This document shows positions 19,403 to 28,969 of a DNA stretch of 64,000 nucleotides, one piece after another; within the stretch, counting starts at the first letter, position 1; each line of letters opens with the position of its first letter. Made by a program: the position numbers and the translations under genes. The stretch is from CBDCHC01 sp965277055 (GTDB lineage: Bacteria > Pseudomonadota > Gammaproteobacteria > PS1 > Pseudothioglobaceae): positions 992,001 to 1,056,000 of the forward strand of contig OZ255703.1 of NCBI GenBank assembly GCA_965277055.1, in the 5' to 3' direction. The notes beneath the pieces were generated by a model, which saw only the letters and a program-made list of their open reading frames with translations, had not been told where the DNA came from and ran no database searches.

Positions 19403-22113
19403 AAGGCTTTTATTTTTTTGCGTTGCGTAATGAGTTCACCCTGTTTTTCAGTATGCATAAGTAAGCGTTCACGCTCAGTTGCCACGACTTCAGGCTTTGC
19501 ATGAGTCACAAATTTTTCATTAGCGAGTTTATTATTGCTTATGGCTATTTGCTGTTCTAATTTCTCAATTTCTTTATTGAGTCTGTTAATTTCTGCCTCA
19601 ACATCTACCAATCCTGCTAGCGGAATAGAGATAATCGTATTCTCTACCACAGCTGTGGCGTACTCAGCGGTAGTGTCTGCCAGAGGGGCAATGCCTGATA
19701 ATTTCGCTACTTTCATAATAACATGTGCGTACGTTGCTACTACCTCTGGTGCGTGTTGCGTATAGGTCATCAATGCCTTATTTGGGGCAATGTTCATATC
19801 TGCGCGAATCTTACGAATTCCTAAGATGCATTCTTGAATAAATGCCACATCGGTTTCTGCTTGGGTATCTATTGCTGCCTGATTAGCAGGAACATAGGTA
19901 GTATCAGATAATAACTCTCCTGTATTAAAAGTGGTATAAATTTCTTCAGTAATATATGGAATAATCGGGTGCAGTAATTGCAAAATTTCCTTTAATACTC
20001 TCATCAGCGTATAGCCAGTAGTGCTATTGTCTATCGTAGCTTTAGAAAATTCTAAATACCAATCACAATAATCATGCCAAACAAACTCATATAGCTCTTT
20101 ACTCATGAGGTCAAACCGATACGCCTCTCGGTATTCATGCACTTGTGTTTTTACTCGCTCTAAACGCGAAATAATCCAATTATCAAAGGTGGTTGGCGTG
20201 TTAGTGTGCTCAGAGTAGGTACTCAGATCTGTAATATTACTAAAGACAAACCGAGAGGCATTCCAAAGCTTATTACAAAAATTTCTATATCCTTCCACGC
20301 GGTCAAGGTCAAACTTAATATCACGTCCAAAAGATGCAGTAGCGGCAAAGTTAAATCTCAGTGCATCCGCTCCTAATGCTTTAATACCTTGAGGGAACTC
20401 AGCTTTTGTTTGTTTTTTAATTTTTTCTGCAAGTTCTGGCTGCATCATGCCTGTAGTGCGTTTCTCTAATAACGCTTTGAGTGTGATGCCATTGATAATA
20501 TCCAGTGGGTCTAGTACATTACCTTTGGATTTACTCATTTTATCCCCGTGACTATCACGTACTAAGCCAGTCATATAGATTTCTTTAAATGGAATCTTAC
20601 CCGTAAACTCTAGCCCAAACATCACCATCCGAGCTACCCAAAAGAAAATAATATCAAAGCCAGTAACTAATACTGAAGTCGGATAAAAAGTTTTGAAGTA
20701 GTCATTTTCCTCAGGCCAGCCAAGCGTAGAAAATGGCCAAAGTGCTGAAGAAAACCAAGTGTCTAATACATCTTCATCTTGAGTTAATTCTACACCTCCT
20801 GCTTGCTCTCTTGCGGCTTCTAGACTCTGTGCAACATAAATATTCCCTTCATTGTCAAAATACGCAGGGATGCGATGCCCCCACCAAATTTGCCGGGAAA
20901 TACACCAGTCTTCAATATTGTCTAACCAATTAAAATATGTTTTTTCCCAGTTCTCGGGAATAAACCGAATTTCTTTATCTTCAACTACTTTTCTGGCTTT
21001 TTTCGCCATTTCAGAAGTATCTACAAACCATTGATCTGTTAAGTACGGCTCAATGACTGCCCCAGTTCTATCACCTCTTGGACGTTTAAGTTCGTGCGGT
21101 TCTATTTTTTCTAATAACTCCGCAGCTTCTAGGTCTTTAATAATCTGCTCTCTAGCATCAAAGCGGTCAAGCCCTGTGTACGCATCGGGGCAGTTTTCGT
21201 TCATTTTCGCATCAGGAGTCATTAAATTAATCACTTCCATTTCATGCCTCATGCCCACTTCCCAGTCGTTAAAATCGTGTGCTGGGGTAATTTTCACACA
21301 CCCTGTACCAAATGCACTATCCACATATTCATCAGCAATCACAGGTATCGTTCTATCAGTCAATGGCACATGGACATATTTACCAATATACTGAGTAAAG
21401 CGCTCATCTTCTGGGTTTACTGCTAATGCACCATCTGCCAGTATAGTTTCAGGTCTAGTGGTAGCAATATGCATATAGCCACTGCCATCGGTAAATGGGT
21501 AACGCACATAATACATTTTGCCCATTTCAGGGGTAGCAATCACTTCTAGGTCTGATACCGCTGTACCTAATACAGGATCCCAATTCACCAGACGTTTGCC
21601 TCTATAAATTTGACCCTTATTATATAGTTCTACAAATACTTTAGTGACTGCCTCAGATAGCCCTTCATCCATAGTAAATCGCTCACGCGACCAATCTATT
21701 GCTGTGCCGAGTTCTTTCATTTGTGAGGTAATCGTACCACCACTTTGTGCCTTCCATTGCCAGACTTTTTCTAAGAATTGTTCACGTCCTAAATCATGAC
21801 GCGAGATGCCTTCTTTGGCGAGCATACGCTCAACTACCATTTGGGTGGCAATGCCTGCATGATCTGTGCCTGCTTGCCAGAGTACATGTTCACCTCGCAT
21901 CTTATGACTACGAATAAGAATATCCATAATAGTATGCTGAAAGGCATGCCCCATATGCAAACTTCCTGTAACATTAGGCGGCGGAAGCATGATGCAATAC
22001 GGCGAGGTTACCTCGGAAGTAGAAGATTCTAATGAAGTAGTAAAACTTTGCTTATGAGCCCAGTGCTGCTGGAACTTATCTTGGATACTTTGGGGGTCGT
22101 ATGTTTTCTCCAT
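19399..22113 (-). CDS. valS: Valyl-tRNA synthetase
   Basis: Charges tRNA-Val with valine and edits misactivated threonine. 904 residues, slightly shorter than the E. coli enzyme (951). The class I signatures are present: PPPNVTGSLHMGHAF (HMGH at about 53-56) and DKMSKSKGN; the editing domain lies between them, the anticodon-binding domain follows, and a C-terminal coiled-coil arm (INRLNKEIEKLEQQ) closes the protein. The start is the first Met. It heads the valS-SH3-guaB run and is divergent from the small secreted protein at 22311. Confidence 0.98.
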   Translation of the reverse strand: MEKTYDPQSIQDKFQQHWAHKQSFTTSLESSTSEVTSPYCIMLPPPNVTGSLHMGHAFQHTIMDILIRSHKMRGEHVLWQAGTDHAGIATQMVVERMLAKEGISRHDLGREQFLEKVWQWKAQSGGTITSQMKELGTAIDWSRERFTMDEGLSEAVTKVFVELYNKGQIYRGKRLVNWDPVLGTAVSDLEVIATPEMGKMYYVRYPFTDGSGYMHIATTRPETILADGALAVNPEDERFTQYIGKYVHVPLTDRTIPVIADEYVDSAFGTGCVKITPAHDFNDWEVGMRHEMEVINLMTPDAKMNENCPDAYTGLDRFDAREQIIKDLEAAELLEKIEPHELKRPRGDRTGAVIEPYLTDQWFVDTSEMAKKARKVVEDKEIRFIPENWEKTYFNWLDNIEDWCISRQIWWGHRIPAYFDNEGNIYVAQSLEAAREQAGGVELTQDEDVLDTWFSSALWPFSTLGWPEENDYFKTFYPTSVLVTGFDIIFFWVARMVMFGLEFTGKIPFKEIYMTGLVRDSHGDKMSKSKGNVLDPLDIINGITLKALLEKRTTGMMQPELAEKIKKQTKAEFPQGIKALGADALRFNFAATASFGRDIKFDLDRVEGYRNFCNKLWNASRFVFSNITDLSTYSEHTNTPTTFDNWIISRLERVKTQVHEYREAYRFDLMSKELYEFVWHDYCDWYLEFSKATIDNSTTGYTLMRVLKEILQLLHPIIPYITEEIYTTFNTGELLSDTTYVPANQAAIDTQAETDVAFIQECILGIRKIRADMNIAPNKALMTYTQHAPEVVATYAHVIMKVAKLSGIAPLADTTAEYATAVVENTIISIPLAGLVDVEAEINRLNKEIEKLEQQIAISNNKLANEKFVTHAKPEVVATERERLLMHTEKQGELITQRKKIKAL

Positions 22114-22310
22114 AGATACTATATTTATACGAGATGGATAAACGCATTTATTTTACCAAAATAATCAAATTATTAAAGAGCGAATCACACAATAATCTAA
22201 AAAATTATATAAGAGTATAATAATATTCTAAAGTTGTTGCAATGCAGTAATGATTATTAGATAATGGATTTCACGGCTTTAGGGAGAGTTGTTTTAAAGG
22301 ATTTTATTAT

Positions 22311-22541
22311 ATGAAAACTAATATTTTTTTCGCGTTATTTTTTGCTTGTGGTATAGTTTTTGCTAACGCTCAAGATGGTGTTCCTATTCTTTCTGATGAC
22401 CCTACCGAAGAGCAAATGGAACTAGTAAGACAAGGTGCATTAGTGGCATGTGAATCTGTAGAAGATGAAAATGATAGACAACAATGTGTGGCTGACTACT
22501 ACACTGAGCACAACTTAGAGGAAGAACCAAGTTGCGATTAA
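22311..22541 (+). CDS. Small exported protein of unknown function
   Basis: 76 residues. A clear signal peptide (MKTNIFFALFFACGIVFANA, cleavage likely after ANA) leaves a mature acidic peptide of about 56 residues with three cysteines (AACES..., RQQCVADYY, PSCD). AAAGGA sits 9 bases before the ATG. I recognise no family. A TATAAT at 22216-22221 could be its -10, but no good -35 is visible. It is separated from the rhodanese gene by a terminator, so it is probably its own transcript. Confidence 0.7.
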   Translation: MKTNIFFALFFACGIVFANAQDGVPILSDDPTEEQMELVRQGALVACESVEDENDRQQCVADYYTEHNLEEEPSCD

Positions 22542-22590
22542 AGCGAAAAAATAACGTACAAGAATTCGCTCCATTAGTGGAGCTGATGTG

Positions 22591-22619
22591 ACATTTAATT
22601 GATTTAAATGTGTTTTTTT
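22591..22619 (+). terminator. Intrinsic terminator between the small exported protein and the rhodanese
   Basis: Stem ACATTTAA (22591-22598) / TTAAATGT (22604-22611) is followed by a run of seven T. A second, GC-richer hairpin, GCTCCA-TTAG-TGGAGC (22568-22583), lies just upstream. Confidence 0.7.
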
Positions 22620-22638
22620 AATAATAAGGAGAATAATA

Positions 22639-23283
22639 ATGAATGTTAAACATTTACTATTAGGTGTTGCAGCAACAGCAATGCTAACTACAGGTCTAGC
22701 GTCCGCAAAACCAGTAAATATCGTACCAGGTGTTATGGAAATCGCGGATATTACACGTAACCAAGACAACAAAGCAGAAATCAACCCTGCGTTTGCAAAG
22801 ACTTCGCGTCCTTGCCCTCCATTTTGTATCCAACCTACACATCCGTTTGCACCAGCTGCAGTTGATACAATCAGTGAGTTAGATATGCTTGCTGCTGCGG
22901 ATAGAGTAAAAAATGGTGATACGTCACTGTTATTAATGGATAACAGAACTCCAGTGTGGACTACTGCTGCTAAAGGTGGTACTATTCCTCATTCTGTTAA
23001 TATCCCTTATAACACTATCAATGCTAAAGCAGTTGCTAAAGATCCAATTAAAGTAATTGAAATCCTAGTTGATAACTTTGGTGTAAAAGAAGGTGATGGT
23101 GCATTAAACTTTGATAATGCTAAAACATTGTACATGTTCTGTAATGGTGCATGGTGCGGTCAGTCTCCAGCTGGTATCAATGCATTACTTAGTTTAGGGT
23201 ATCCTGAGTCAAAACTTAAATACTACCGTGGTGGTATGAATGCATGGCATTCATTTGGCTTAAGTACATTTTCTAGTAAATAA
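22639..23283 (+). CDS. Exported rhodanese-domain protein
   Basis: 214 residues with a signal peptide (to about residue 23, ASA), a spacer carrying CPPFC, and one rhodanese domain (about 75-210). The active-site loop is CNGAWCGQSP: the first Cys fits the catalytic position and a second Cys lies in the loop. Rhodaneses carry sulfur as a persulfide; export to the periplasm and the extra cysteine pairs suggest sulfur transfer or thiol redox there, which is inference. A strong AAGGAG ribosome site precedes the ATG. It is bounded by terminators on both sides, so it is probably monocistronic. Confidence 0.87.
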   Translation: MNVKHLLLGVAATAMLTTGLASAKPVNIVPGVMEIADITRNQDNKAEINPAFAKTSRPCPPFCIQPTHPFAPAAVDTISELDMLAAADRVKNGDTSLLLMDNRTPVWTTAAKGGTIPHSVNIPYNTINAKAVAKDPIKVIEILVDNFGVKEGDGALNFDNAKTLYMFCNGAWCGQSPAGINALLSLGYPESKLKYYRGGMNAWHSFGLSTFSSK

Positions 23284-23306
23284 TTAGGACAACTAACCAA
23301 CTACAT

Positions 23307-23843
23307 ATGTATATATGTTCTAAAAAAGGTGCTTTATTAAGCACCTTTTTTTATTTATTACTATTTATTATGCCTCTAGGCTATACTAAATCTTCTTCTG
23401 AACAGTCATCATGGGAGCAACAATATCACAAAGGGTTTACCTACTCTCAAAATGGACAACACAAAGAGGCATTCAAGGTTATGCATTCATTAGCATTACA
23501 GGGACATAGCCATGCAAAACATAATGTAGCACTGAGTTATATTCACGGCTTGGGTACTACAAAAAACATACAACAAGCAGAGTTTTGGCTCCGTGAAGCG
23601 CATAAAGATAATGTTCTAGATGCCACAGTAGAACTAGCACATGTGTTATATCACAAAGGCGAACATACCGATGCGATAGCACTCTGGGAGCAAGCAGCTA
23701 ACCATAATGATGAATATGCACTATTTAATCTAGCAATGGTCGCATTTGAACAACATAATACTCAGACTGCAAAACGCTATTTACTCTTAGCCAAACAATT
23801 TAACCACCCTGATGCTGATGCATTTTTACAGCAATATTTTTAA
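23307..23843 (+). CDS. Sel1/TPR-like repeat protein, exported
   Basis: 178 residues: a predicted signal peptide (Lys-Lys then about 14 hydrophobic residues ending MPLGYT) and helical Sel1-like repeats (A..G...A..N.A..Y..G, about residues 45-175). Such repeats act as protein-binding scaffolds. The start is uncertain: no good ribosome site precedes the ATG at 23307. The first 15 codons contain a perfect intrinsic terminator that would stop readthrough from the rhodanese gene. An internal ATG at 23370 would avoid that hairpin but lose the signal peptide. It sits 12 bases before the DUF3530 gene, probably the same transcript. Confidence 0.7.
   Translation: MYICSKKGALLSTFFYLLLFIMPLGYTKSSSEQSSWEQQYHKGFTYSQNGQHKEAFKVMHSLALQGHSHAKHNVALSYIHGLGTTKNIQQAEFWLREAHKDNVLDATVELAHVLYHKGEHTDAIALWEQAANHNDEYALFNLAMVAFEQHNTQTAKRYLLLAKQFNHPDADAFLQQYF
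23322..23351 (+). terminator. Intrinsic terminator lying inside the Sel1-protein signal-peptide codons
   Basis: A 13-bp perfect stem, AAAAAAGGTGCTT (23322-23334) / AAGCACCTTTTTT (23339-23351), with a TATT loop and a T run, 38 bases after the rhodanese stop. It is as strong as the other terminators in the window. Confidence 0.8.
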
Positions 23844-23855
23844 TAACGGAATCAC

Positions 23856-24698
23856 ATGAATAAATTTTTCCTCTTTATCACTTCATTAGTAGTAAGTACA
23901 GGTGCGTATGCAAATTTTTTCTCAGCAATTATGCCTACACCTGAGCGAATGCTGACCTTTTATAACAATCACACACCAGAAATGTTTCCAGTATTTGACC
24001 GAGAAACACGCTTAGAAAATCAAGTTGCTGATAGTGTGTTTGATGGCGAGGTACTCCACTTACCAACGCGTGAAAGAGATATTTTTAGCATTTTTATGGA
24101 GTCTGAAGAAGAGACTGATACTGGCGTAATTTTATTACATACTAGAGGGGAGCACCCTAATGAAGATGGGCTGATTAAACCACTACGTATAGAGATGGCA
24201 GATCGTGGATACCACACCCTATCAGTACAAATGCCTGTGCTAGAAAAAACTGCAAAGTACTATGACTATGTGCCTATCTTTGTGTATTCTCACCCACGCA
24301 TTCGCGCAGCTATTGATTTTTATAAAAATATGGGCGTAAAAAATATCGTATTTATGGCGCATGGCTGTGGGGCGCACATGCTCATGAGTTATTTAGATCT
24401 CTACGGAGATACAGATATTGCTGCGGTAGTAGGCATTGGTATGGGTGCTACTGATACGGGGCAAACGGTAGTGAGGCAGTACCCACTTGATCGCATTCGT
24501 ACTCCTGTATTAGACGTAATTGGGCAGTTTGATTATCCAAGTACCAAAAAACATGCCAAAACTCGCCTACCACTTCTACAAGCAAATAGCCAACAAGTGA
24601 TACTTAAAAAAGCAAAGCACTACCATAAATCAGCAGTAGAATTTACCGCTCTTACTGATACCATAGATACATGGTTACAAGAAACCCTATCGAACTAA
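23856..24698 (+). CDS. DUF3530 family alpha/beta-hydrolase-like exported protein
   Basis: 280 residues with a signal peptide (cleavage near AYA, about residue 20). The alpha/beta-hydrolase core is recognisable (GVILLHTRGEHPNEDG, IVFMAHGCGAHML, TPVLDVIGQFD, AKHYH), but the nucleophile elbow reads HGCGA, with Cys or Gly where Ser is expected, as often seen in DUF3530. Catalysis is therefore doubtful. The stop overlaps the stop of the convergent RND gene by four bases. Confidence 0.75.
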   Translation: MNKFFLFITSLVVSTGAYANFFSAIMPTPERMLTFYNNHTPEMFPVFDRETRLENQVADSVFDGEVLHLPTRERDIFSIFMESEEETDTGVILLHTRGEHPNEDGLIKPLRIEMADRGYHTLSVQMPVLEKTAKYYDYVPIFVYSHPRIRAAIDFYKNMGVKNIVFMAHGCGAHMLMSYLDLYGDTDIAAVVGIGMGATDTGQTVVRQYPLDRIRTPVLDVIGQFDYPSTKKHAKTRLPLLQANSQQVILKKAKHYHKSAVEFTALTDTIDTWLQETLSN

Positions 24699-26911
24699 TG
24701 CTTGACAAACGTGGTCAGTAACTTCGGTAGTAAAGTGAGATTTAGCAGTATTGCACTTAACATGGCAATACTGGTAAAGATACCAAAATAAATGCTTGGT
24801 ACAAAGTTAGAAAAGGTCAGCACCATAAAGCCGATAATCACCGTAAGTGCGGTATAAAACATCGCTACACCAATACTAGCGTGCGAAAGATACATACTCT
24901 CCTTCGCACTCTTACCACGCTCTAATTCTGTAGTATAGCGGGTAATATAGTGAATCGCATTATCCACCCCAATGCCGATGGCAATACTCGCAATAGTAAT
25001 AGTCATCAAATCTAGCGAAATGCCCAATAAGCCCATAATGCCGATAATACCAAGTGCAGGTAAGATATTGGGAATAATTGCAATTGTAGCTAATTTCAAG
25101 CTTCTAAACACTATTACAAACATCAGCCAAATCAATAAGAAAACAGCACCAATGGTTTGAATTTGAGAGTCAAATAAACTGCGGAGCATATTGTTATACA
25201 ACACCATCATGCCACTAATACGAAAACTCTCTTGTGAAAACCCAAGTGCCACAATATCTGCCTCAATACTCTGTAATAACTCCTGACGATTCAGTTCAGG
25301 ATAATTTTCTTTTACTCGTGCTATGATACGTAACTCACCTCGTTCTTCATTAATATAGGGGTCATATATCTGTGTTTTGGCTTCGCCCTCAATGCTATTT
25401 TTTGCAATGTTTAAGAAAAACCCACTCAGTTTCGTGCCATCATTTGCTTGAGTTAAGAGCTGCATCAAGGTATCAATAGATAGCACCTTACCCAGTTCTG
25501 CTCGATTTTCTAAATAGCCGTGTACCTTGGCAATATCTTCTCTAATAAAACTATCATAAAAATAATCTGTGCCAATATCATTAAAGATAATCTCTATATC
25601 TATTGTCCCCCCGAGTTCATCGTCAATTAAGCTCAGCCCTTGGTAGATTTCAGTAGTATTAGTAAAGTAGTCAATAAACTTATTTTCTACACTTATCTTG
25701 GTAATACCAAAAGTAGTAATAAGGGCAAATGCTACACTCAGTAGTACTACAATTGTGCCACTGTGATCAGTAAAGCGAGCAAATGGGCTAGTAATTGAAG
25801 TAGTAGTTACTTGACTCGGTGCCATGCGTGGGAGAAGTTGCTGCATCACAGCAAAGAGCACAAACCCAAGGATAAAGGCTAAACTCACTCCAATCGCCAT
25901 AATATAGCCAAAATCAATTACTGGGCGAATACCACTTACCATAAGTGATATAAAAGCAATGAGCGTAGTCAAACTCGTGTAGGCACAGGGCTTTGCCATT
26001 TGCTGTAGAGTTTGCACCAATACTTCTTTTGAATTAGTATGAGTACTATACAGCTCTCTATAGCGCACTATCAAGTGTATTACTACCGCTAAGGTCAGCA
26101 CCAAGAGTAGTGAGAAAAAGTTGGAGGAAATTACGCTAATATTCCACCCAAGCATCGCCACAATTGCGGTAGTAGATAAGGCAACAATTAAGCTAATCCC
26201 AAGTGGCATCAACATAAACCGTAGTGAACGAAATATCACGAGTAATACTAGTGCCATCACCCCAATCACTGCAATACTAAAATATACTAAATCACTCGCA
26301 ATATATGAAATCACATCATGTACAATCATCGACACACCACCGAGATAAAGTGTAGCGTGCTCCGAGTGCTGTGCTAAGACTTCACGTATTTGCTGTATTG
26401 CTTGTGCTTTATTTTGGGGTGCAATAGTTACCAAAATAGCAGTAGTATTACCAGAGGCACTTACAAGATTATTACTATATAGTGGTGAAGTGCGAAACTC
26501 TTCTCGTAATAGTGCTAAGTCCGCCTTGCCATTTTCAATAGTGACACGCTTACTTCCAAGCTCAGTCAGACCTAACTTAGGACTTTCAAATAATGGTACA
26601 TTCAAGATACTGGTAGTGGACTCGACCTCTCTAAGTGCATTGAGCTGTGATACCAGTTGAGTAATATGCTCAAGTACTGGAGCATCTAACACATGATTGT
26701 CATTATGATAGGCAATAATCAAGCTCTCACTACTCGGGTAGGTAGCTCTAAGCTTTTTAAAAAATAATACATCTGCATCATTTTCTAAGACCAAAGAGTC
26801 CGAAGATGCATCAAACGAAAGAGAAGGTAAGTACGTAAGTCCAAAGGCAAATATAACCATAAGCAAAATGAGTATTTTGCGTGCATGGCCTAAGAGAATA
26901 GCTATCATCAA
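24695..26911 (-). CDS. RND-superfamily (MMPL type) membrane transporter
   Basis: 738 residues with the duplicated RND layout: TM1 (about 10-27), a large periplasmic loop, TM2-6 (about 210-355), then TM7 (about 385-405), a second loop and TM8-12 (about 590-735). Signatures such as ITIASIAIGIGVDNAIHY in TM10 fit the MMPL/hydrophobe-exporter group. The substrate is unknown; lipids or hydrophobic compounds are typical. Its start overlaps the pcm stop by four bases, making it the last gene of an aceF-lpdA-pcm-RND operon. It has no adjacent membrane fusion protein or outer-membrane channel, which fits the MMPL type. Confidence 0.85.
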   Translation of the reverse strand: MMIAILLGHARKILILLMVIFAFGLTYLPSLSFDASSDSLVLENDADVLFFKKLRATYPSSESLIIAYHNDNHVLDAPVLEHITQLVSQLNALREVESTTSILNVPLFESPKLGLTELGSKRVTIENGKADLALLREEFRTSPLYSNNLVSASGNTTAILVTIAPQNKAQAIQQIREVLAQHSEHATLYLGGVSMIVHDVISYIASDLVYFSIAVIGVMALVLLVIFRSLRFMLMPLGISLIVALSTTAIVAMLGWNISVISSNFFSLLLVLTLAVVIHLIVRYRELYSTHTNSKEVLVQTLQQMAKPCAYTSLTTLIAFISLMVSGIRPVIDFGYIMAIGVSLAFILGFVLFAVMQQLLPRMAPSQVTTTSITSPFARFTDHSGTIVVLLSVAFALITTFGITKISVENKFIDYFTNTTEIYQGLSLIDDELGGTIDIEIIFNDIGTDYFYDSFIREDIAKVHGYLENRAELGKVLSIDTLMQLLTQANDGTKLSGFFLNIAKNSIEGEAKTQIYDPYINEERGELRIIARVKENYPELNRQELLQSIEADIVALGFSQESFRISGMMVLYNNMLRSLFDSQIQTIGAVFLLIWLMFVIVFRSLKLATIAIIPNILPALGIIGIMGLLGISLDLMTITIASIAIGIGVDNAIHYITRYTTELERGKSAKESMYLSHASIGVAMFYTALTVIIGFMVLTFSNFVPSIYFGIFTSIAMLSAILLNLTLLPKLLTTFVKH

Positions 26912-27564
26912 AAGGTAAATGATTTACTTGGCTCTAAGCCTTTCATAATAGGGAGTTTGGTTTCAAATAAGCTTTTAGTGTGCCAGTCTTTATCTGATAA
27001 ACGAGTGATAAGCTTCGCCTGCATAATGCCGCCAAGCCCTTCCACCACAAAGATACGTCCACCAACATTGAGTAAATGAAAATATCTACCAGTAATTTTA
27101 GGTACTGATGCACCAACTACAACTACATCAAAAAATCGTCCTAAATCCACACCGCTAGATGCATCATGATGTTTAAAAGTCACATTATCCAAACTCACAT
27201 TTTTGATATTTTCCTCAGCTTTTGCAAGTAAGTTTTCATTAATATCTAGGGTATATACTTCCTGAGAAAGCACTGACATACAAGCGGTTAAGTAACCACT
27301 CCCTGTACCAATTTCCAAAACACTTTCAGTTTCTTTAATATCAAGTGCATCAAGGATTTTACCTTCAATTTTAGGGTAGAACATTTTAGTACCCACATCA
27401 TCAAGCGGAATTTCAATATCAGCAAACGCCAAACCACGGTACTGCTCGGGTACAAATAGCTCACGTGGCACTCCTATGAGAGCATTATTTGCCTTATAGT
27501 TTAACGAACCCCAAGGTTTAAGTTGATTATTGATAAGGTTGCTGCGTGCTTTGCTAATATCCAT
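26908..27564 (-). CDS. Protein-L-isoaspartate O-methyltransferase-like protein
   Basis: 218 residues. The SAM-binding motif LEIGTGSGYLTACMS is present, preceded by the family's N-terminal region (NLINNQLKPWG, VPRELFVP). Classical Pcm methylates isoaspartyl residues in damaged proteins. This variant group (QLKPWG type) is often found next to tolC or envelope genes, so the substrate is not certain. I chose the ATG at 27564, one base after the lpdA stop (TAACATG), giving translational coupling; an upstream in-frame start at 27621 would lie inside lpdA and add 19 unrelated residues. Confidence 0.85.
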   Translation of the reverse strand: MDISKARSNLINNQLKPWGSLNYKANNALIGVPRELFVPEQYRGLAFADIEIPLDDVGTKMFYPKIEGKILDALDIKETESVLEIGTGSGYLTACMSVLSQEVYTLDINENLLAKAEENIKNVSLDNVTFKHHDASSGVDLGRFFDVVVVGASVPKITGRYFHLLNVGGRIFVVEGLGGIMQAKLITRLSDKDWHTKSLFETKLPIMKGLEPSKSFTF

Positions 27565-27565
27565 G

Positions 27566-28969
27566 TTATTTTTGAGGAGGTAATAAGTCAGTAATAGTCC
27601 CTTCTGCCATTTCTGCCGCAAAGCCTACCGTTTCACTCAGGGTAGGGTGTGCGTGAATAGTAAGGGCAATATCGCTCATATCTGCACCCATTTCAATCGC
27701 TAGTGTACTTTCGGCAATGAGTTCACCTGCGTTGTTACCAATAATGCTCATACCAATCAAGCGGTGGGTGCGTTTGTCAAAGAGTGCTTTAGTTAGTCCC
27801 TCATTACGCCCAATGCTGAGGCTACGTCCACTCGCTGCCCAAGGGAATACGCCTTTTTCATATGCTATACCCTCGGCTTTTAGTTCTGTTTCTGTCTTAC
27901 CTACCCACGCAATTTCTGGATCAGTATAGGCAACTGAAGGAATTACTAATGCATCAAAATGAGACTTGTGCCCTGCAATCACTTCCGCTGCTACCTTACC
28001 CTCATGCACTGCCTTGTGGGCAAGCATAGGTTGAGAAGTAATATCACCAATAGCAAAAATATGTGAGATATTAGTCCGCATTTGAGAATCTGTTGGGATA
28101 AAGCCACCCTCGGTTACTTCTACGCCTGCGTGCTCACAGCCTAAGTACTTTCCATTAGGTACTCTGCCTACAGAAACCAGCACCTTATCAAAAGTATCTG
28201 TAAGTGTGGTATCGCCTTCTAGTTCTACGGTAATGCCTGCTTCTTCGCCAGTCATCTTGGCAACTATAGTGTTGGTATAGATGTTTTCATATTGTTTTTT
28301 AATGCGTTTATAATACGGGGCGATAATATCCTCATCAGCAGCACTAATCAACTGTGGTGAACCCTCTACAATCGTCACTTTACTTCCCAGAGCGTCATAT
28401 ACCGTAGCCATTTCTAGCCCGATAATACCCCCACCAACAACTAATAATCGTTCTGGTATTTCTGCTAACTCAAGTGCACCAGTTGAGTCCATAACTCTGG
28501 AGTCCTCAAATGGAAAACTTTTAGGTTTTGCCACAGAGCTCCCAGTAGCAATAATGCAGTGCTCAAAGGTCAGTGTTTCACCAGTATCAAGTGCTAACGT
28601 ATGTGCATCTGTAAAGGTTGCAGTAGCAGTCATGACTTTGACCTTACGTGCTTTTGCTAATGCCTTGATGCCTCCAGTGAGTTTCTTAACCACCTTATCT
28701 TTAGAGCCTCTGAGTGTATGAATATCTATCTTCGGCTGACCAAAATCAATACCAATAGTACGAGAATGTTTTGCTTCATTAATAAGTTCAGCACTATGTA
28801 AGAGTGCCTTAGAGGGAATACACCCCACGTTTAAACACACTCCACCGAGGCTGTCATATTTTTCGATTAAGGTGACTTCTAATCCTAAATCTGCTGCTCT
28901 AAAGGCAGCGGTATAACCACCAGGACCTGAGCCAATAACTACGAGTTGAGTAGCATGTGCAGTACTCAT
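27566..28969 (-). CDS. lpdA: Dihydrolipoyl dehydrogenase (E3)
   Basis: FAD enzyme that reoxidises lipoyl groups with NAD+ in 2-oxoacid dehydrogenase complexes. 467 residues: N-terminal FAD motif GSGPGGYTAA, redox disulfide in GGVCLNVGC (Cys45, Cys50), NAD motif VVGGGIIGLE, and the C-terminal catalytic HAHPTLSE. Its start overlaps the aceF stop by four bases, indicating a dedicated E2-E3 operon. Confidence 0.97.
   Translation of the reverse strand: MSTAHATQLVVIGSGPGGYTAAFRAADLGLEVTLIEKYDSLGGVCLNVGCIPSKALLHSAELINEAKHSRTIGIDFGQPKIDIHTLRGSKDKVVKKLTGGIKALAKARKVKVMTATATFTDAHTLALDTGETLTFEHCIIATGSSVAKPKSFPFEDSRVMDSTGALELAEIPERLLVVGGGIIGLEMATVYDALGSKVTIVEGSPQLISAADEDIIAPYYKRIKKQYENIYTNTIVAKMTGEEAGITVELEGDTTLTDTFDKVLVSVGRVPNGKYLGCEHAGVEVTEGGFIPTDSQMRTNISHIFAIGDITSQPMLAHKAVHEGKVAAEVIAGHKSHFDALVIPSVAYTDPEIAWVGKTETELKAEGIAYEKGVFPWAASGRSLSIGRNEGLTKALFDKRTHRLIGMSIIGNNAGELIAESTLAIEMGADMSDIALTIHAHPTLSETVGFAAEMAEGTITDLLPPQK

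Noticed and set aside
24020..24217. Minus-strand frame inside the DUF3530 gene, and similar shadow frames in fusA, tuf, valS and rpoA
   Set aside because: Each lies wholly inside a well-supported gene and shows no own start signals.
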